From positions 992,001 to 1,056,000 of the forward strand of contig CAVUZG010000004.1 in the NCBI GenBank assembly GCA_963745945.1: a stretch of DNA of 64,000 nt, in the 5' to 3' direction. Origin of the DNA: DATFVA01 sp963745945 (GTDB lineage: Bacteria > Bacteroidota > Ignavibacteria > Ignavibacteriales > Ignavibacteriaceae). Both the position numbers and the translations under genes were made by a program. Under the pieces are notes generated by a model, which made no database searches, was not told the DNA's origin, and saw only the letters and a program-made list of their open reading frames with translations. Shown here one piece after another: positions 54,054 through 63,515 of this stretch (position 1 is its first letter; every line of letters begins with the position of its first letter).

Positions 54054-54609
54054 TTATTTATCCGGCTTCCAGATAATATCCGGGATTCCTGAGATCATAT
54101 TTTCATAACGTGCAAGAACAAAAAATAAATCACTTAACCTGTTGAGGAATATAATGATATTTTCTCCGATATCATTTGAGGCTTTTAATGTTACAACTCT
54201 GCGTTCAGCTCTTCTGCAGATTGTTCTGCATATATTCAATAAAGCCGAAGCTTTCGAGCCTCCGGGTAATATAAAATTCTGCAATGGTTCAAGTTGTTCC
54301 TCAATTTTATCAATCTGTTTTTCAGCTTCTTCATAGAATGATTTAGGAACTCTCGGAATTTTATATTTTTCATTACTTTCATTCAACGGGGTTGCAAGAT
54401 CAGAGCCTAAGTGTAAAAAGTTCATTCTGAATTTTTTGTAAAATAGCTTTTGTTTCGGGACTTTTTACTTCTTCAACCGCCAGTCCTATAAACGAATTCA
54501 ACTCATCAATTGTTCCATAAGCTTCAATTCTTTCTGAGTTTTTAAAAACTCTTTCCCCTCCAAAAAGCCCTGTTTGGCCTTTATCTCCGCCTTTGGTATA
54601 AATCTTCAT
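54054..54609 (-). CDS. PduO-type cob(I)alamin adenosyltransferase, frameshifted
   Basis: Transfers adenosyl from ATP to cob(I)alamin to make adenosylcobalamin. The first frame (54609-54400) gives MKIYTKGGDKGQTGLFGGER and EAYGTIDELNSFIGLA, and stops after LFTLRL. The second (54425-54054) gives GSDLATPLNE, FILPGGSKASALLNICRTICRRAERR and VVTLKASN. Skipping the A at 54408 restores LFTLGSDLATP. The site is CTT-AGG-C. The full protein would be about 184 residues, normal for PduO. Its ATG overlaps the ygfZ stop by four bases, implying coupling. Confidence 0.9.
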
Positions 54610-55700
54610 TTTCTAAAAGGTGTTTTGTGAACAACTGCTTCTATCTCAGTGCCATTTGAATTTTTCGTTTTTAAAACGGTTGCTTCCCGGGAATAATTTT
54701 TTCTGATATACCCAAGACCAATACTTTTTTTGCATTTTAGTGAGTAAACAACAGAGGTGACTTTTCCGCTATCATTTCCCTCGTCATCATAAAGATCAAA
54801 TTCTTTTGATTCAACGGGATCATTAAATACTATTCCCTTAATTCCGCGCTGTACTTTATCATATGTATCCAGCCTGGCAATTACTTCCTGTCCAATGTAA
54901 CAGCCTTTTTTAAAATCAATGAATTCGAGTAAGCCGGCTTCATTCGGATTAAAATTATCATTTATTTCATTTGGGGCCGACGGAATGCCCTGCTCAACTC
55001 TATATATATTATATGCATCCTCACCAACCAGATTAAAATCAAAAATGCCTTTATTCTCTAAAGCATATTTTATAAACCTGCTTCCATTTACCTGGTCTGC
55101 TATTATCCAGTACTTAAGATGATTTTTTGCATCTCTTAATTTTGCCAGGAAAAACATCATACCTTCAGTACTTACTACCTTAAAAGAATTTTCGGAAATA
55201 TTATTACTGATATTTCCACAAATTAAAGTTATGAATGAGTCAGCCTGCGGACCGCTCAATTCCAGCAAAGAGTACTTGCCATTTATATCAGAAATTTTCA
55301 CATCATCTGTAATAATATATTTAGCAAGCCATTTTAAAATTTTTGGCTGATGTTCAGGGCTGCAGAACATAAGCTGGTAATCTTCAAAATTCAGAATAGT
55401 TGTGAGATCAATTATTCTTCCTTTTTCTGTAGTAAAAAGAGTCTTGGTTATTTGTTCCTTACCAAGATTCTTCAAAGAATTGGTACTTATTCTGTGTAAA
55501 AAATCAAGCACATCTTTTCCTCTAAGTTCAATCATTCCTGAGTGTGAGATGTTTCTCAATCCTACTCCATCATAAAGGCTTCTTAATTCTTCTTCAACTG
55601 AAGTATACTTTGATACTTTACCATCTTCAGAAAGCTTGGTTTCCACTCCAAGCGATTGTAATAAATCGGTAAAGGATATTTTATCTTCAATTTGCAACAT
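54606..55700 (-). CDS. ygfZ: YgfZ/GcvT-like folate-binding FeS maturation protein
   Basis: 364 residues. The YgfZ signature is clear: KGCYIGQEVIARLDTYDKVQ, with the conserved Cys. NISHSGMIELRGKDVLDFLH near residue 50 matches the aminomethyltransferase-like fold. YgfZ uses tetrahydrofolate in repair or assembly of some FeS enzymes and is needed for certain tRNA modifications. It overlaps the adenosyltransferase gene by four bases (ATGA). The 160 bases upstream hold its promoter. Confidence 0.92.
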   Translation of the reverse strand: MLQIEDKISFTDLLQSLGVETKLSEDGKVSKYTSVEEELRSLYDGVGLRNISHSGMIELRGKDVLDFLHRISTNSLKNLGKEQITKTLFTTEKGRIIDLTTILNFEDYQLMFCSPEHQPKILKWLAKYIITDDVKISDINGKYSLLELSGPQADSFITLICGNISNNISENSFKVVSTEGMMFFLAKLRDAKNHLKYWIIADQVNGSRFIKYALENKGIFDFNLVGEDAYNIYRVEQGIPSAPNEINDNFNPNEAGLLEFIDFKKGCYIGQEVIARLDTYDKVQRGIKGIVFNDPVESKEFDLYDDEGNDSGKVTSVVYSLKCKKSIGLGYIRKNYSREATVLKTKNSNGTEIEAVVHKTPFRK

Positions 55701-55860
55701 TACTGCTCCTGGTTATATCGTCATTTAATCAAAAAATATAAATAAAATGAGTTAATAATTGAAATTTTTGCTGTGATGAGATTTGTTCTTCACCGGCTCA
55801 TCAAATCTTCTGCCGGACCTTACAATACACAAAGGCTACTGCAAAGATAAGAAAAAAATT

Positions 55861-56712
55861 TTAATAAGGACGGGTCTGCCTGGAGTTTCGTGTATTAATA
55901 TAAACAGCTTTATCAGGCTTCCAGACAAAAGGAATTGAGTCTGCAACAGTTATTTTTTTACCGGTATCATAATACAGAAATTCATAATAGTCAGGGAATT
56001 TATCATTATTAACATTGGATATTGTTCTCTGAAAATTTATGCCTTTATATGTCATCAGCAGATGTGGTTTTGAATTAAGCCCATCGACCAGGAAATAATT
56101 ATAGTCAATATGTCCGATTCCCTGAGCATAATGAAAATTTACCCGGACATACGGGGTGTTATTATACTTCCAGTTTTCAATTGAAAAAGTATTAAATCCG
56201 CCATGAGATGGAATTACTGATTCCCATGTAATTTCAAATTTATTATCGTTACAGTGGAATAATACAAGATAGAAAAATGCAGTGCCGAGTTTAGTGCTGT
56301 CCAAATCAATAAAACTTTCATTATAACCGACGATGTTTTTGGGTTCTATAAATCTTTCACCCGATTTTGATTTTGCTATAATTCCAAAAATGTATCCCGG
56401 ATGATTTTGAAGGTAAATAACTGCGGGTTTTGGAATATTATAAGTTAAGGTTTTATCAAAATCTACAAGGTATGTTCCTTCGGGATAATATGATAGAACA
56501 AATTCCTGCAAAGCGATTGTATCGCATGGAAATCTTTTTACCGTTTGCTGCTTTTGCTGTTCCAGATTATATTTCTGAATTTCAAGATCTTTATCAGGAG
56601 AATATGCAACTTCTTTTTTCTCCACCGGGTATTCCTTACTTTCTTTTTTCTCACTGCAGGAAAGCAGCAAAAACATAAGCGACGAAAAAATAACCAGTGT
56701 AAACAGTTTCAT
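55861..56712 (-). CDS. Hypothetical lipoprotein
   Basis: 283 residues. The signal peptide ends in the lipobox LLLSC, so it is lipid-anchored. A charged spacer (~residues 22-60) rich in Lys, Glu and Gln precedes a beta-rich domain with many Tyr and Phe (NYFLVDGLNSKPHLLMTYKG, NDKFPDYYEFLYYDTGK). No catalytic motif is recognised. It starts 8 bases after the M20 peptidase gene on the same strand and is probably co-transcribed with it. Confidence 0.65.
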   Translation of the reverse strand: MKLFTLVIFSSLMFLLLSCSEKKESKEYPVEKKEVAYSPDKDLEIQKYNLEQQKQQTVKRFPCDTIALQEFVLSYYPEGTYLVDFDKTLTYNIPKPAVIYLQNHPGYIFGIIAKSKSGERFIEPKNIVGYNESFIDLDSTKLGTAFFYLVLFHCNDNKFEITWESVIPSHGGFNTFSIENWKYNNTPYVRVNFHYAQGIGHIDYNYFLVDGLNSKPHLLMTYKGINFQRTISNVNNDKFPDYYEFLYYDTGKKITVADSIPFVWKPDKAVYINTRNSRQTRPY

Positions 56713-56720
56713 TTTGTAAA

Positions 56721-58091
56721 CTATTTGGTTTTAGAAAATTCGTCAAAGAAATAAGCTGAACTCATTATCCCGAGTTTGAAATGGTTCAGATCAAAATGTT
56801 CATTTGGGGAATGCAAATTCTCCGAATCCAGACCAAGACCCATTAAAACCACGGGCGATTTAAGTTTGGTAGTGAAAACGTTAACAATAGGTATTGAACC
56901 GCCCTCACGCATATACACAGTTTTTTTACCAAACGCCCTGGCCATAGCTTTTGATGCCGCAATTGTTGCAGATGCCTCAAGAGGAGTAATACACGGTGAA
57001 GCACCATGAAGATCTTTAACATTAACTTTTACTGATTTAGGCGCAATGTGATTTATATATTTTGTAAAGGCTTTTGCTATTTTCGCAGGCTTTTGATCGG
57101 GAACCAGGCGCATACTTATTTTTGCAGAAACTTTAGATGGGAGAACTGTTTTAGCTCCTTTACCTGTAAAGCCTCCTATAATACCGTTGCAATCAAGCGT
57201 TGGTCTTGCCCATATTCTTTCAAGAGTTGTAAAACCTTTTTCTCCCTTCAATTCCTTAACTCCAATTTCCTTTGCAAATCTCTTTTCGGAAAAATTGAGC
57301 CGTTTATAATTTTCTCTTTCTTTCTTTGTTAATTTCTTTACATCATCATAAAATCCCGGAATTGTTATATGCCCGTTTTTATCCTGAAGTTTTGCGATCA
57401 TACCTGCAAGAATATTTATTGGATTCCCTACAGCACCGCCAAATGAACCGGAATGCAAATCTTTATTTGGACCAACCACCTCAACTTCCATATAACTCAA
57501 TCCCCGCAATCCATAGGTTAATGTGGGGACACCTTTCTCAAACAACGATGTATCAGAAACCAGTACTGCATCACATTTTAAAAGATCAATATGCGTTTTA
57601 ATAAATGCTTCAAGACTTTCGCTTCCTATTTCTTCCTCCCCTTCAATTATAAACTTAACATTAACCGGAAGACTTCCTTTTCCTTTAAAAAATGATTCCA
57701 CACTTTTAATGTGCATAAACATTTGTCCCTTATCATCAGTAGCCCCTCTTGCCCAAATTTTACCATCTTTTATTACTGGTTCAAACGGAGGTGAATTCCA
57801 TAATTCAATTGGGTCTACCGGTTGAACATCATAATGTCCATAAACTAAAACAGTTGGCTTCCCGGGTGCTCCAAGCCAATCTCCGTAAACAAGCGGATGT
57901 CCTTCTGTCTTAAATATTTCAACCCTGTTCAAACCTGCCTGCTTCAGTTTATCAGCTACAAATTTTGCGGCCCGGTTGATATCATTTTTATTTTCCTGAT
58001 GCGTGCTTATGCTGGGAATCCTTAACAATTCCTTCAGTTCTTCAATAAATTGTTCCTGGTTTTCTTTAATAAATTTTATTACATCTTCCAA
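56721..58091 (-). CDS. M20-family dipeptidase/aminoacylase-like peptidase
   Basis: 456 residues with no signal peptide. Zinc-binding motifs of the M20 family appear in order: VYGHYDVQPVDP, ARGATDDKGQ, EGEEEIGSESL and, late, ENLHSPNEHFD. The lid-domain insertion GGFTGKGAKTVLP with the conserved pattern for carnosinase-like M20 peptidases is present. It probably hydrolyses dipeptides in the cytoplasm. It is followed at short distance by a lipoprotein gene. Full length for the family. Confidence 0.93.
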   Translation of the reverse strand: MEDVIKFIKENQEQFIEELKELLRIPSISTHQENKNDINRAAKFVADKLKQAGLNRVEIFKTEGHPLVYGDWLGAPGKPTVLVYGHYDVQPVDPIELWNSPPFEPVIKDGKIWARGATDDKGQMFMHIKSVESFFKGKGSLPVNVKFIIEGEEEIGSESLEAFIKTHIDLLKCDAVLVSDTSLFEKGVPTLTYGLRGLSYMEVEVVGPNKDLHSGSFGGAVGNPINILAGMIAKLQDKNGHITIPGFYDDVKKLTKKERENYKRLNFSEKRFAKEIGVKELKGEKGFTTLERIWARPTLDCNGIIGGFTGKGAKTVLPSKVSAKISMRLVPDQKPAKIAKAFTKYINHIAPKSVKVNVKDLHGASPCITPLEASATIAASKAMARAFGKKTVYMREGGSIPIVNVFTTKLKSPVVLMGLGLDSENLHSPNEHFDLNHFKLGIMSSAYFFDEFSKTK

Positions 58092-58106
58092 CGGACAACT
58101 CCTGTT

Positions 58107-59123
58107 TTATTTTGCTAATAAGTATTTATAAATAACAGGAACAAAATTCCTGAAATGGTTCACTGTGAGTGAATCAAGCTGATTTAATATTTCTTTTGAA
58201 GGGATAAAAAAAGTTTTCCAGGGATCATCCACAAGAAAAATATTATTCTGGGGATCCATAGTTATACTCTCAATAGATGCAACATAATCAAAAGAACTAT
58301 AACTTGGTATATTAGTTCCAATTTTTACTTTAGATGTATCTTTAATAGTTAGTTCGCTGTTGAAAGTAATGTGAAATAGTGATTTATTATTTCTGTCCAC
58401 TCCATACACAGAATAATTCTTATCTGAAAATAATCCACAAATAGTATGAATACCGAGTGATTTGGTATTTATCTGTTTAATAATTTTCGATGTTTTTCTG
58501 TCCGCAATAAATAAAACCGTGCTGTCAGCAAAGATATTATTCCGGGAAAATCCTTCAAGTCCTAAATAGAAATAATTATCGTCAAGAGCCAAACCCTCAT
58601 ACCCGATATTATTTCGTATATATTTTTCGAATTCACTTTTTGGAGTAATGTTTACTTTTTTTATGTCAGTAATTGTATCAGATAAAACATTATTATCCTT
58701 GAAGTACACCTGGTAAATTCCTGCATATTTTTCAGGATAATTACCATTTCCCTCAATTGATAAATATACCCGGTTATTTTTTTTATCATATACGATTTCC
58801 TCAAAATCTGCTTTAGGAAAAGTATCTATATAAGATTGAAACTTTTTTGAAAAAATTACCGGGGTGATTGAGAAAACCGTGTCCCTGGATATCTTCAGGT
58901 GCAGAATACCACCTGTATCATCCGCCAGCAAAAAATATTTATCACCAGCAGCAGACTCTTTTATAAAAGTAATCCCCGATGTTTGGTCTGACCTAAACGC
59001 TGCTGATGACAACCACCGCGGATACGAAGCATCTTTTTGTAATTCAATCCTGTTAGTGCTGCCTGTTCCGCAGTAAAAACCTATTAAACAAATGGAAAGG
59101 ATAATTGCAGATTTCTTTAACAT
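58107..59123 (-). CDS. Lipoprotein with SdiA-regulated/phytase-like propeller
   Basis: 338 residues. The lipobox IGFYCGTG makes it a lipoprotein. The body resembles esterase-like or SdiA-regulated beta-propellers: FEEIVYDKKNNRVYLSIEGN, IGYEGLALDDNYFYLGLEG and SIESITMDPQNNIFLVDDPW, where EGLAL is typical. It probably binds a ligand or glycan on the envelope. It lies 15 bases upstream of the M20 peptidase gene in the same direction and diverges from lptF. Confidence 0.72.
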   Translation of the reverse strand: MLKKSAIILSICLIGFYCGTGSTNRIELQKDASYPRWLSSAAFRSDQTSGITFIKESAAGDKYFLLADDTGGILHLKISRDTVFSITPVIFSKKFQSYIDTFPKADFEEIVYDKKNNRVYLSIEGNGNYPEKYAGIYQVYFKDNNVLSDTITDIKKVNITPKSEFEKYIRNNIGYEGLALDDNYFYLGLEGFSRNNIFADSTVLFIADRKTSKIIKQINTKSLGIHTICGLFSDKNYSVYGVDRNNKSLFHITFNSELTIKDTSKVKIGTNIPSYSSFDYVASIESITMDPQNNIFLVDDPWKTFFIPSKEILNQLDSLTVNHFRNFVPVIYKYLLAK

Positions 59124-59213
59124 GACAATACAAATATATAAAATGGTGCTCCCGAAGTCATCAGGTTAGATCAATTCCTTGTTAAACTTTTATCCCTTTC
59201 ATATATTGACGCG

Positions 59214-60599
59214 GTGATTTTATTTAAATACATATTACGAAATCATTTAGCACCGTTTATATTTTCCAATATAACCCTGATGTGCATTTTTATACTTCAG
59301 TTTCTGATGAAGTTTGCTGATAGATTGGTTGGAAAGGGACTGGGACTTTTAGTAATCCTTAAACTGATCGCTTTTAATCTTGCATGGATGGTTGTGCTCG
59401 TAGTGCCTATGTCTACGCTGGTTGCCACATTAATGGCATTCGGGAATATGTCGCAAAATAATGAAGTAACGATTATAAAATCCTCCGGTACAAGTTTATA
59501 TAAAATGATGATTGCTCCTTTATTTGCTTCAATCATAATTGGTTACTTACTTTTAATATTTAACAATGATGTTCTGCCTGACGCAAACCACCAGGCCAAA
59601 ATTCTTATGCAGGATATTTCCAGGCAGAAGCCAACCCTTTCACTTGAACCGGGTGTTTTTTCACAGGAAGTTTCCAACTATGCAATACTTGCCCGGGAGA
59701 TAAACCAGCAAACGAATGAATTAAAGGATGTAACTATCTATGATTATTCTGATCCAAGGGAAATAAAAGTTGTTACTGCACAGAGAGGAAAAATTTATTT
59801 TTCTAAAGACCAGACTAAACTAATAATGAATCTTGAAAATGGTGAAATCCATGAATCGGATGCATCTAAAACAAATCTTTACCGTAGAGTAAGATTTGAC
59901 AGGCACAGGATAGCAATGGATGGAGCACAATTTACTTTTCAGCAGTCTGCTCTCGGAAGTCCAAGGGGAGAAAGAGAATTGAGTGCTTCAGCTATGAGAG
60001 AAATTGTTGATAGTCTGAATGTCTCCGAAGTTCAATATCAAAAAGATCTGATAAGTGAGGCAGAAAAGTATTTTTATATCGATTCCAGTATGGTTAAAAA
60101 TGAAACTGAAACCACTATACGTGCAAAAAATCTTGTTTATACAAGATTGCAGGATAGACTTCGCAATGAACGGAATTCACTGGTTTCGAGACTTAGAAGA
60201 TTAGAATCAAAACGGAACGAAATTAATAAATATGAAGTAGAGATATACAAAAAGTATGCACTACCGGCAGCCTGCATTGTTTTTGTTCTGATAGGAGCTC
60301 CCCTGGGAACAATGACAAAAAAGGGTGGTTTTGGTGTAGCTGCAAGCATAAGTCTTTTCTTTTTTCTTATATACTGGGCTTTCCTTATCGGTGGGGAGAA
60401 ACTTGCGGAGAGAAACTTTTTTTCACCTTTCTGGGGAATGTGGTCGGCCAATATTCTTTTAACTATAGCTGGAATTTTATTAACAATCAAAACTGTAAGT
60501 GAAGCAGTAACAATTAATTTCAACTGGATACAAAAAATAATTCCGAAACAATTTCGTGGAAACGAAGGAGATACTGAGAACGGTCATGAAAATACTTGA
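59214..60599 (+). CDS. lptF: LptF-type lipopolysaccharide export permease
   Basis: 461 residues from a GTG start. Six membrane helices, three at each end, flank a periplasmic beta-jellyroll-like domain (YAILAREINQQTNELKDVTI, IYFSKDQTKLIMNLENGEIH). The C-terminal half ends with GAPLGTMTKKGGFGVAASIS, characteristic of YjgP/YjgQ permeases. It pairs with LptG to move lipopolysaccharide from the inner membrane. A coiled-coil insert of ~70 residues (VSEVQYQKDLISEAEKYFY to the helix LVSRLRRLESKRNEI) lies before the last helices. No clear ribosome site is visible. Confidence 0.9.
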   Translation: MILFKYILRNHLAPFIFSNITLMCIFILQFLMKFADRLVGKGLGLLVILKLIAFNLAWMVVLVVPMSTLVATLMAFGNMSQNNEVTIIKSSGTSLYKMMIAPLFASIIIGYLLLIFNNDVLPDANHQAKILMQDISRQKPTLSLEPGVFSQEVSNYAILAREINQQTNELKDVTIYDYSDPREIKVVTAQRGKIYFSKDQTKLIMNLENGEIHESDASKTNLYRRVRFDRHRIAMDGAQFTFQQSALGSPRGERELSASAMREIVDSLNVSEVQYQKDLISEAEKYFYIDSSMVKNETETTIRAKNLVYTRLQDRLRNERNSLVSRLRRLESKRNEINKYEVEIYKKYALPAACIVFVLIGAPLGTMTKKGGFGVAASISLFFFLIYWAFLIGGEKLAERNFFSPFWGMWSANILLTIAGILLTIKTVSEAVTINFNWIQKIIPKQFRGNEGDTENGHENT

Positions 60600-61668
60600 T
60601 AAATATTTAGTCAAGCAATTTCTTCAGACCATTTTCTTCGGGTTGATTGCCTTCACTCTTATTTTTGTTGTAATAGATATGATGGAAAACCTGGATGATT
60701 TCATTGACCAGAATGTCTCTGCCCCGGTTATACTTCATTACTATCTCGTCTTTTCCCCGGACATTATAAAATTAATTACACCCATTGCTGTGTTGTTCGG
60801 AGCTTTGTTTACAACCGCGAAATCAGCCCAGCTAAGCGAACTTACAGCGATTAAGGCAAGCGGTGTAAGTATGTACCGGTTTATGCTGCCGTTTCTTATT
60901 ACAGCCTTTTTTATAAGTATTTTTTCAATTTACTTTGCCGGCTACGTTGTACCAATGGCAAATAAAACTAAGTTAAATATTGAAATGAATTATTTAAAAA
61001 AAGGATTTAATTTTTCAGGAAGTAATATTTTTTTCCAGGATTCGAAAACAAGAATTGTTAATATTTCTTATTTCGATAACTCTCAATTACAGGCAAACAG
61101 AATCAGCATTCAAGGGTTTGATAAAAAAGATAGAACGAAGATGGATTACAGGATTGATGCAGTGAGAATGCAGTATGATACTCTCCATCACCTGTGGATT
61201 GCCAGAAATGGAATTGAAAGAATATTTCATAAGAATACCCAAACGGCAAAATATTTTAAAGAAATGAAAATTGACAGTTTAAATTTTACTCCGTCTGAAC
61301 TTCTGACGAAACAGCAGAAACCTGAGGAAATGGATCTGAGCGATTTGAAAAGCAGTATTGAAAACCAGCAGCGTGCCGGAAATGATGCAACAGATTCGTT
61401 AATAGAATATTATTCCAGATTTTCATTCCCTATGGCAAGTCTGATTATTGTATTGTTCGGATTACCGATTTCTGCAAATAAAAGAAGAGGCGGTCTTGCT
61501 GTTCAGGTTGGTATAAACATATTAATAACTTTTCTTTACCTCGTATTTATGAAAATCAGCCAGGCGTTTGGTAAAAACGGAGCTCTGGACCCTTTATTAA
61601 CAGCATGGTTTGCCAATTTCATCTTCCTTGCTGCTGCGATATATAACCTGGTAAAACTGAAGCAATAA
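60586..61668 (+). CDS. lptG: LptG-type lipopolysaccharide export permease
   Basis: About 360 residues from the ATG at 60586, whose product MKILDKYLVKQFLQTIFFGL is the usual N-terminus; a GTG at 60556 is in frame but unlikely. Six membrane helices surround a periplasmic domain, and VLFGLPISANKRRGGLAVQV is the conserved C-terminal loop. It overlaps lptF by 14 bases, so the two are translated together as one transporter half-pair, with LptB elsewhere. Confidence 0.92.
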   Translation: MKILDKYLVKQFLQTIFFGLIAFTLIFVVIDMMENLDDFIDQNVSAPVILHYYLVFSPDIIKLITPIAVLFGALFTTAKSAQLSELTAIKASGVSMYRFMLPFLITAFFISIFSIYFAGYVVPMANKTKLNIEMNYLKKGFNFSGSNIFFQDSKTRIVNISYFDNSQLQANRISIQGFDKKDRTKMDYRIDAVRMQYDTLHHLWIARNGIERIFHKNTQTAKYFKEMKIDSLNFTPSELLTKQQKPEEMDLSDLKSSIENQQRAGNDATDSLIEYYSRFSFPMASLIIVLFGLPISANKRRGGLAVQVGINILITFLYLVFMKISQAFGKNGALDPLLTAWFANFIFLAAAIYNLVKLKQ

Positions 61669-61749
61669 TTCTGGCTGGTAAATAAATTGAATCTTTAATT
61701 GTTTCAGCCAGGTTAGTGAGTTTTTTACAAGGATATTTTTTAAAACAAA

Positions 61750-61775
61750 AAAGCGGCAGATAAAACTGCCGCTTC
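61750..61775 (-). terminator. Bidirectional terminator
   Basis: AAGCGGCAG (61751-61759) and CTGCCGCTT (61766-61774) form a 9-bp perfect stem. The minus strand follows with six T, ending the leftward DUF3467 transcript. On the plus strand it may also stop the lptFG message. Confidence 0.82.
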
Positions 61776-61779
61776 TCAT

Positions 61780-62109
61780 TTAATTTACTTTCTCATCCTT
61801 CTTCGGCGGGACAAATCCGAAATGCTGATTCTGAGGTGCATCTATCTTAATTTCACCAAATCTTGCTTCATATTTATCAATGTTATCTTTGAGAGCTTTT
61901 AAAAGCATTTTAGCGTGCTGTGGAGTTGTTAAAATCCTGGCGTAAACTTTTGCTTTCGGAACTCCCGGAACTATCCGCGTAAAATCAATTACAAATTCAG
62001 CAGGTGAATGAGTAATTATTGCAAGATTAGAATAAATTCCCTCTGCTTCTTTTTCTCCGAGTTCGATATTTATTTGCTGTCCCTGTGGATTTTGATTGTT
62101 CTGAGCCAT
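61780..62109 (-). CDS. DUF3467 protein
   Basis: About 109 residues from the ATG at 62109 (MAQNNQNPQGQQ). The family pattern is YSNLAIITHSPAEFVIDFTR and ARILTTPQHAKMLLKALKDN. DUF3467 is a small beta-rich cytoplasmic fold of unknown function. An in-frame ATG at 62121 is possible. It is 18 bases from the next TPR gene on the same strand and is probably co-transcribed. Confidence 0.85.
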   Translation of the reverse strand: MAQNNQNPQGQQINIELGEKEAEGIYSNLAIITHSPAEFVIDFTRIVPGVPKAKVYARILTTPQHAKMLLKALKDNIDKYEARFGEIKIDAPQNQHFGFVPPKKDEKVN

Positions 62110-62139
62110 TATAAATTCCAATTCTTTCTGTTCTAAAAA

Positions 62140-63312
62140 CTATTTTCTTAACGCATCAGCTTTATCAAATGCATTCTGAGCATCATCCTTCATATCCAGT
62201 ACTGTGTAAACTTTCCCCAGCAATTCCCAAACCGCTGCATCCTTAGGCTGTAGTTCAACTGATTTTTCAAGATATGGAAGAGCCTGACGGTATTTTTCCT
62301 TATACTCGGTATTTTCCATTTCACCTTTATCTTCGGCTAGTTTGTTTATTGCTGTCCCCCATTTAACATATGTTACCGCAAGGTTATAAATTGCATTTTG
62401 ATATTCAGAATCCAGATCAATTGCCTTTTTAAATTGAGCCGCTGCATTTTCAAAATCATTTTTGCCAAGCAGAAGTACACCATAATTATAACGGTAATAC
62501 TTGTTGTTCGGATCTTTTTCAACGCCGGTTTTAAATGCATCAATTGCTACATCAACTTTGCCGGCATTAATGTATGAATTTGATAAATTTAAAAGCAGAT
62601 CGGGATTATCCGGAAAATATTTCCTTCCTTCTTCAAGAACCTTTATTGCTTTATTGAAACTTTCTGCTGCACTTATGCTGTCTTCGGGATTGTGTGAATC
62701 TGAAAATTTAGATTTTGCAAGTATACCCTGATCATAATAAATAATACCAAGATATTTGTAGCCATCCAGTGAGTGTTCAACATCAATCATTTTCTGGAGC
62801 GGCGCAATTGCTTTATCATTTTCCCCGGCACCCATATAAACGAAAGCAAGATTCTTGTAGGTATCAGTTGAATCAGGTTCTAACCTGGTGGCATACTCAA
62901 ACATATTTATAGATTTATCAAAAAAGATTTTGCTGCTATCTTCGTTTGTAGTATTCACACCTTTTTGATAATAACTTACACCTTTATTGAACATATTAGC
63001 CCAATAATATTTTTTTGAATCCTGAATTTGTGATTTATATACATCATTTATGGCGAGAGATTTATCAAAAGATTCAATCATATCATTATATTGCTCTTTT
63101 TCTCCATGAACTACACCGAGATAATAATAACCTTCGGCACTTTGCGGATTTTTTTCCACTTCTTTCTTTAATGCATCAAGAGCTTTGTCATAATTTTTTT
63201 GTTGAATGTATAATTTAGCACTTGTCATCTCAGTTGAAGCACAGTCAAAACCGACAAAAGCTAAACCTGCCAATAAGACAAAAACTATTGCGTATAATTT
63301 TGATTTTTGCAT
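62140..63312 (-). CDS. TPR lipoprotein
   Basis: 390 residues. The signal peptide ends with FVGFDCAST, which fits a lipobox of less usual sequence (Gly-Phe-Asp-Cys). At least eight TPR units follow (AEGYYYLGVVHGEKEQYNDM, TDTYKNLAFVYMGAGENDKA, AAVWELLGKVYTVLDMKDDA). It is probably an envelope scaffold protein. Its neighbour is a DUF3467 gene downstream. Upstream (63313-63515) lies the divergent adenosine deaminase promoter. Confidence 0.85.
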   Translation of the reverse strand: MQKSKLYAIVFVLLAGLAFVGFDCASTEMTSAKLYIQQKNYDKALDALKKEVEKNPQSAEGYYYLGVVHGEKEQYNDMIESFDKSLAINDVYKSQIQDSKKYYWANMFNKGVSYYQKGVNTTNEDSSKIFFDKSINMFEYATRLEPDSTDTYKNLAFVYMGAGENDKAIAPLQKMIDVEHSLDGYKYLGIIYYDQGILAKSKFSDSHNPEDSISAAESFNKAIKVLEEGRKYFPDNPDLLLNLSNSYINAGKVDVAIDAFKTGVEKDPNNKYYRYNYGVLLLGKNDFENAAAQFKKAIDLDSEYQNAIYNLAVTYVKWGTAINKLAEDKGEMENTEYKEKYRQALPYLEKSVELQPKDAAVWELLGKVYTVLDMKDDAQNAFDKADALRK

Positions 63313-63515
63313 TCTTACTCCATCTATTAAATCAAATTAATGTCATTAAAGTTACTGTTTTGACGATGTATAGTCAAGAATATGAAAACCGATGAATTTG
63401 TGATGTCTCCCAATCCATCGCCTTTATTCATTACTAAATAGCAGGAAATAATAATCACTTAAATTGATTTTCCATCATTTAAAGGATATTTTTAATTTCT
63501 AAAAAAGAGGAAATT

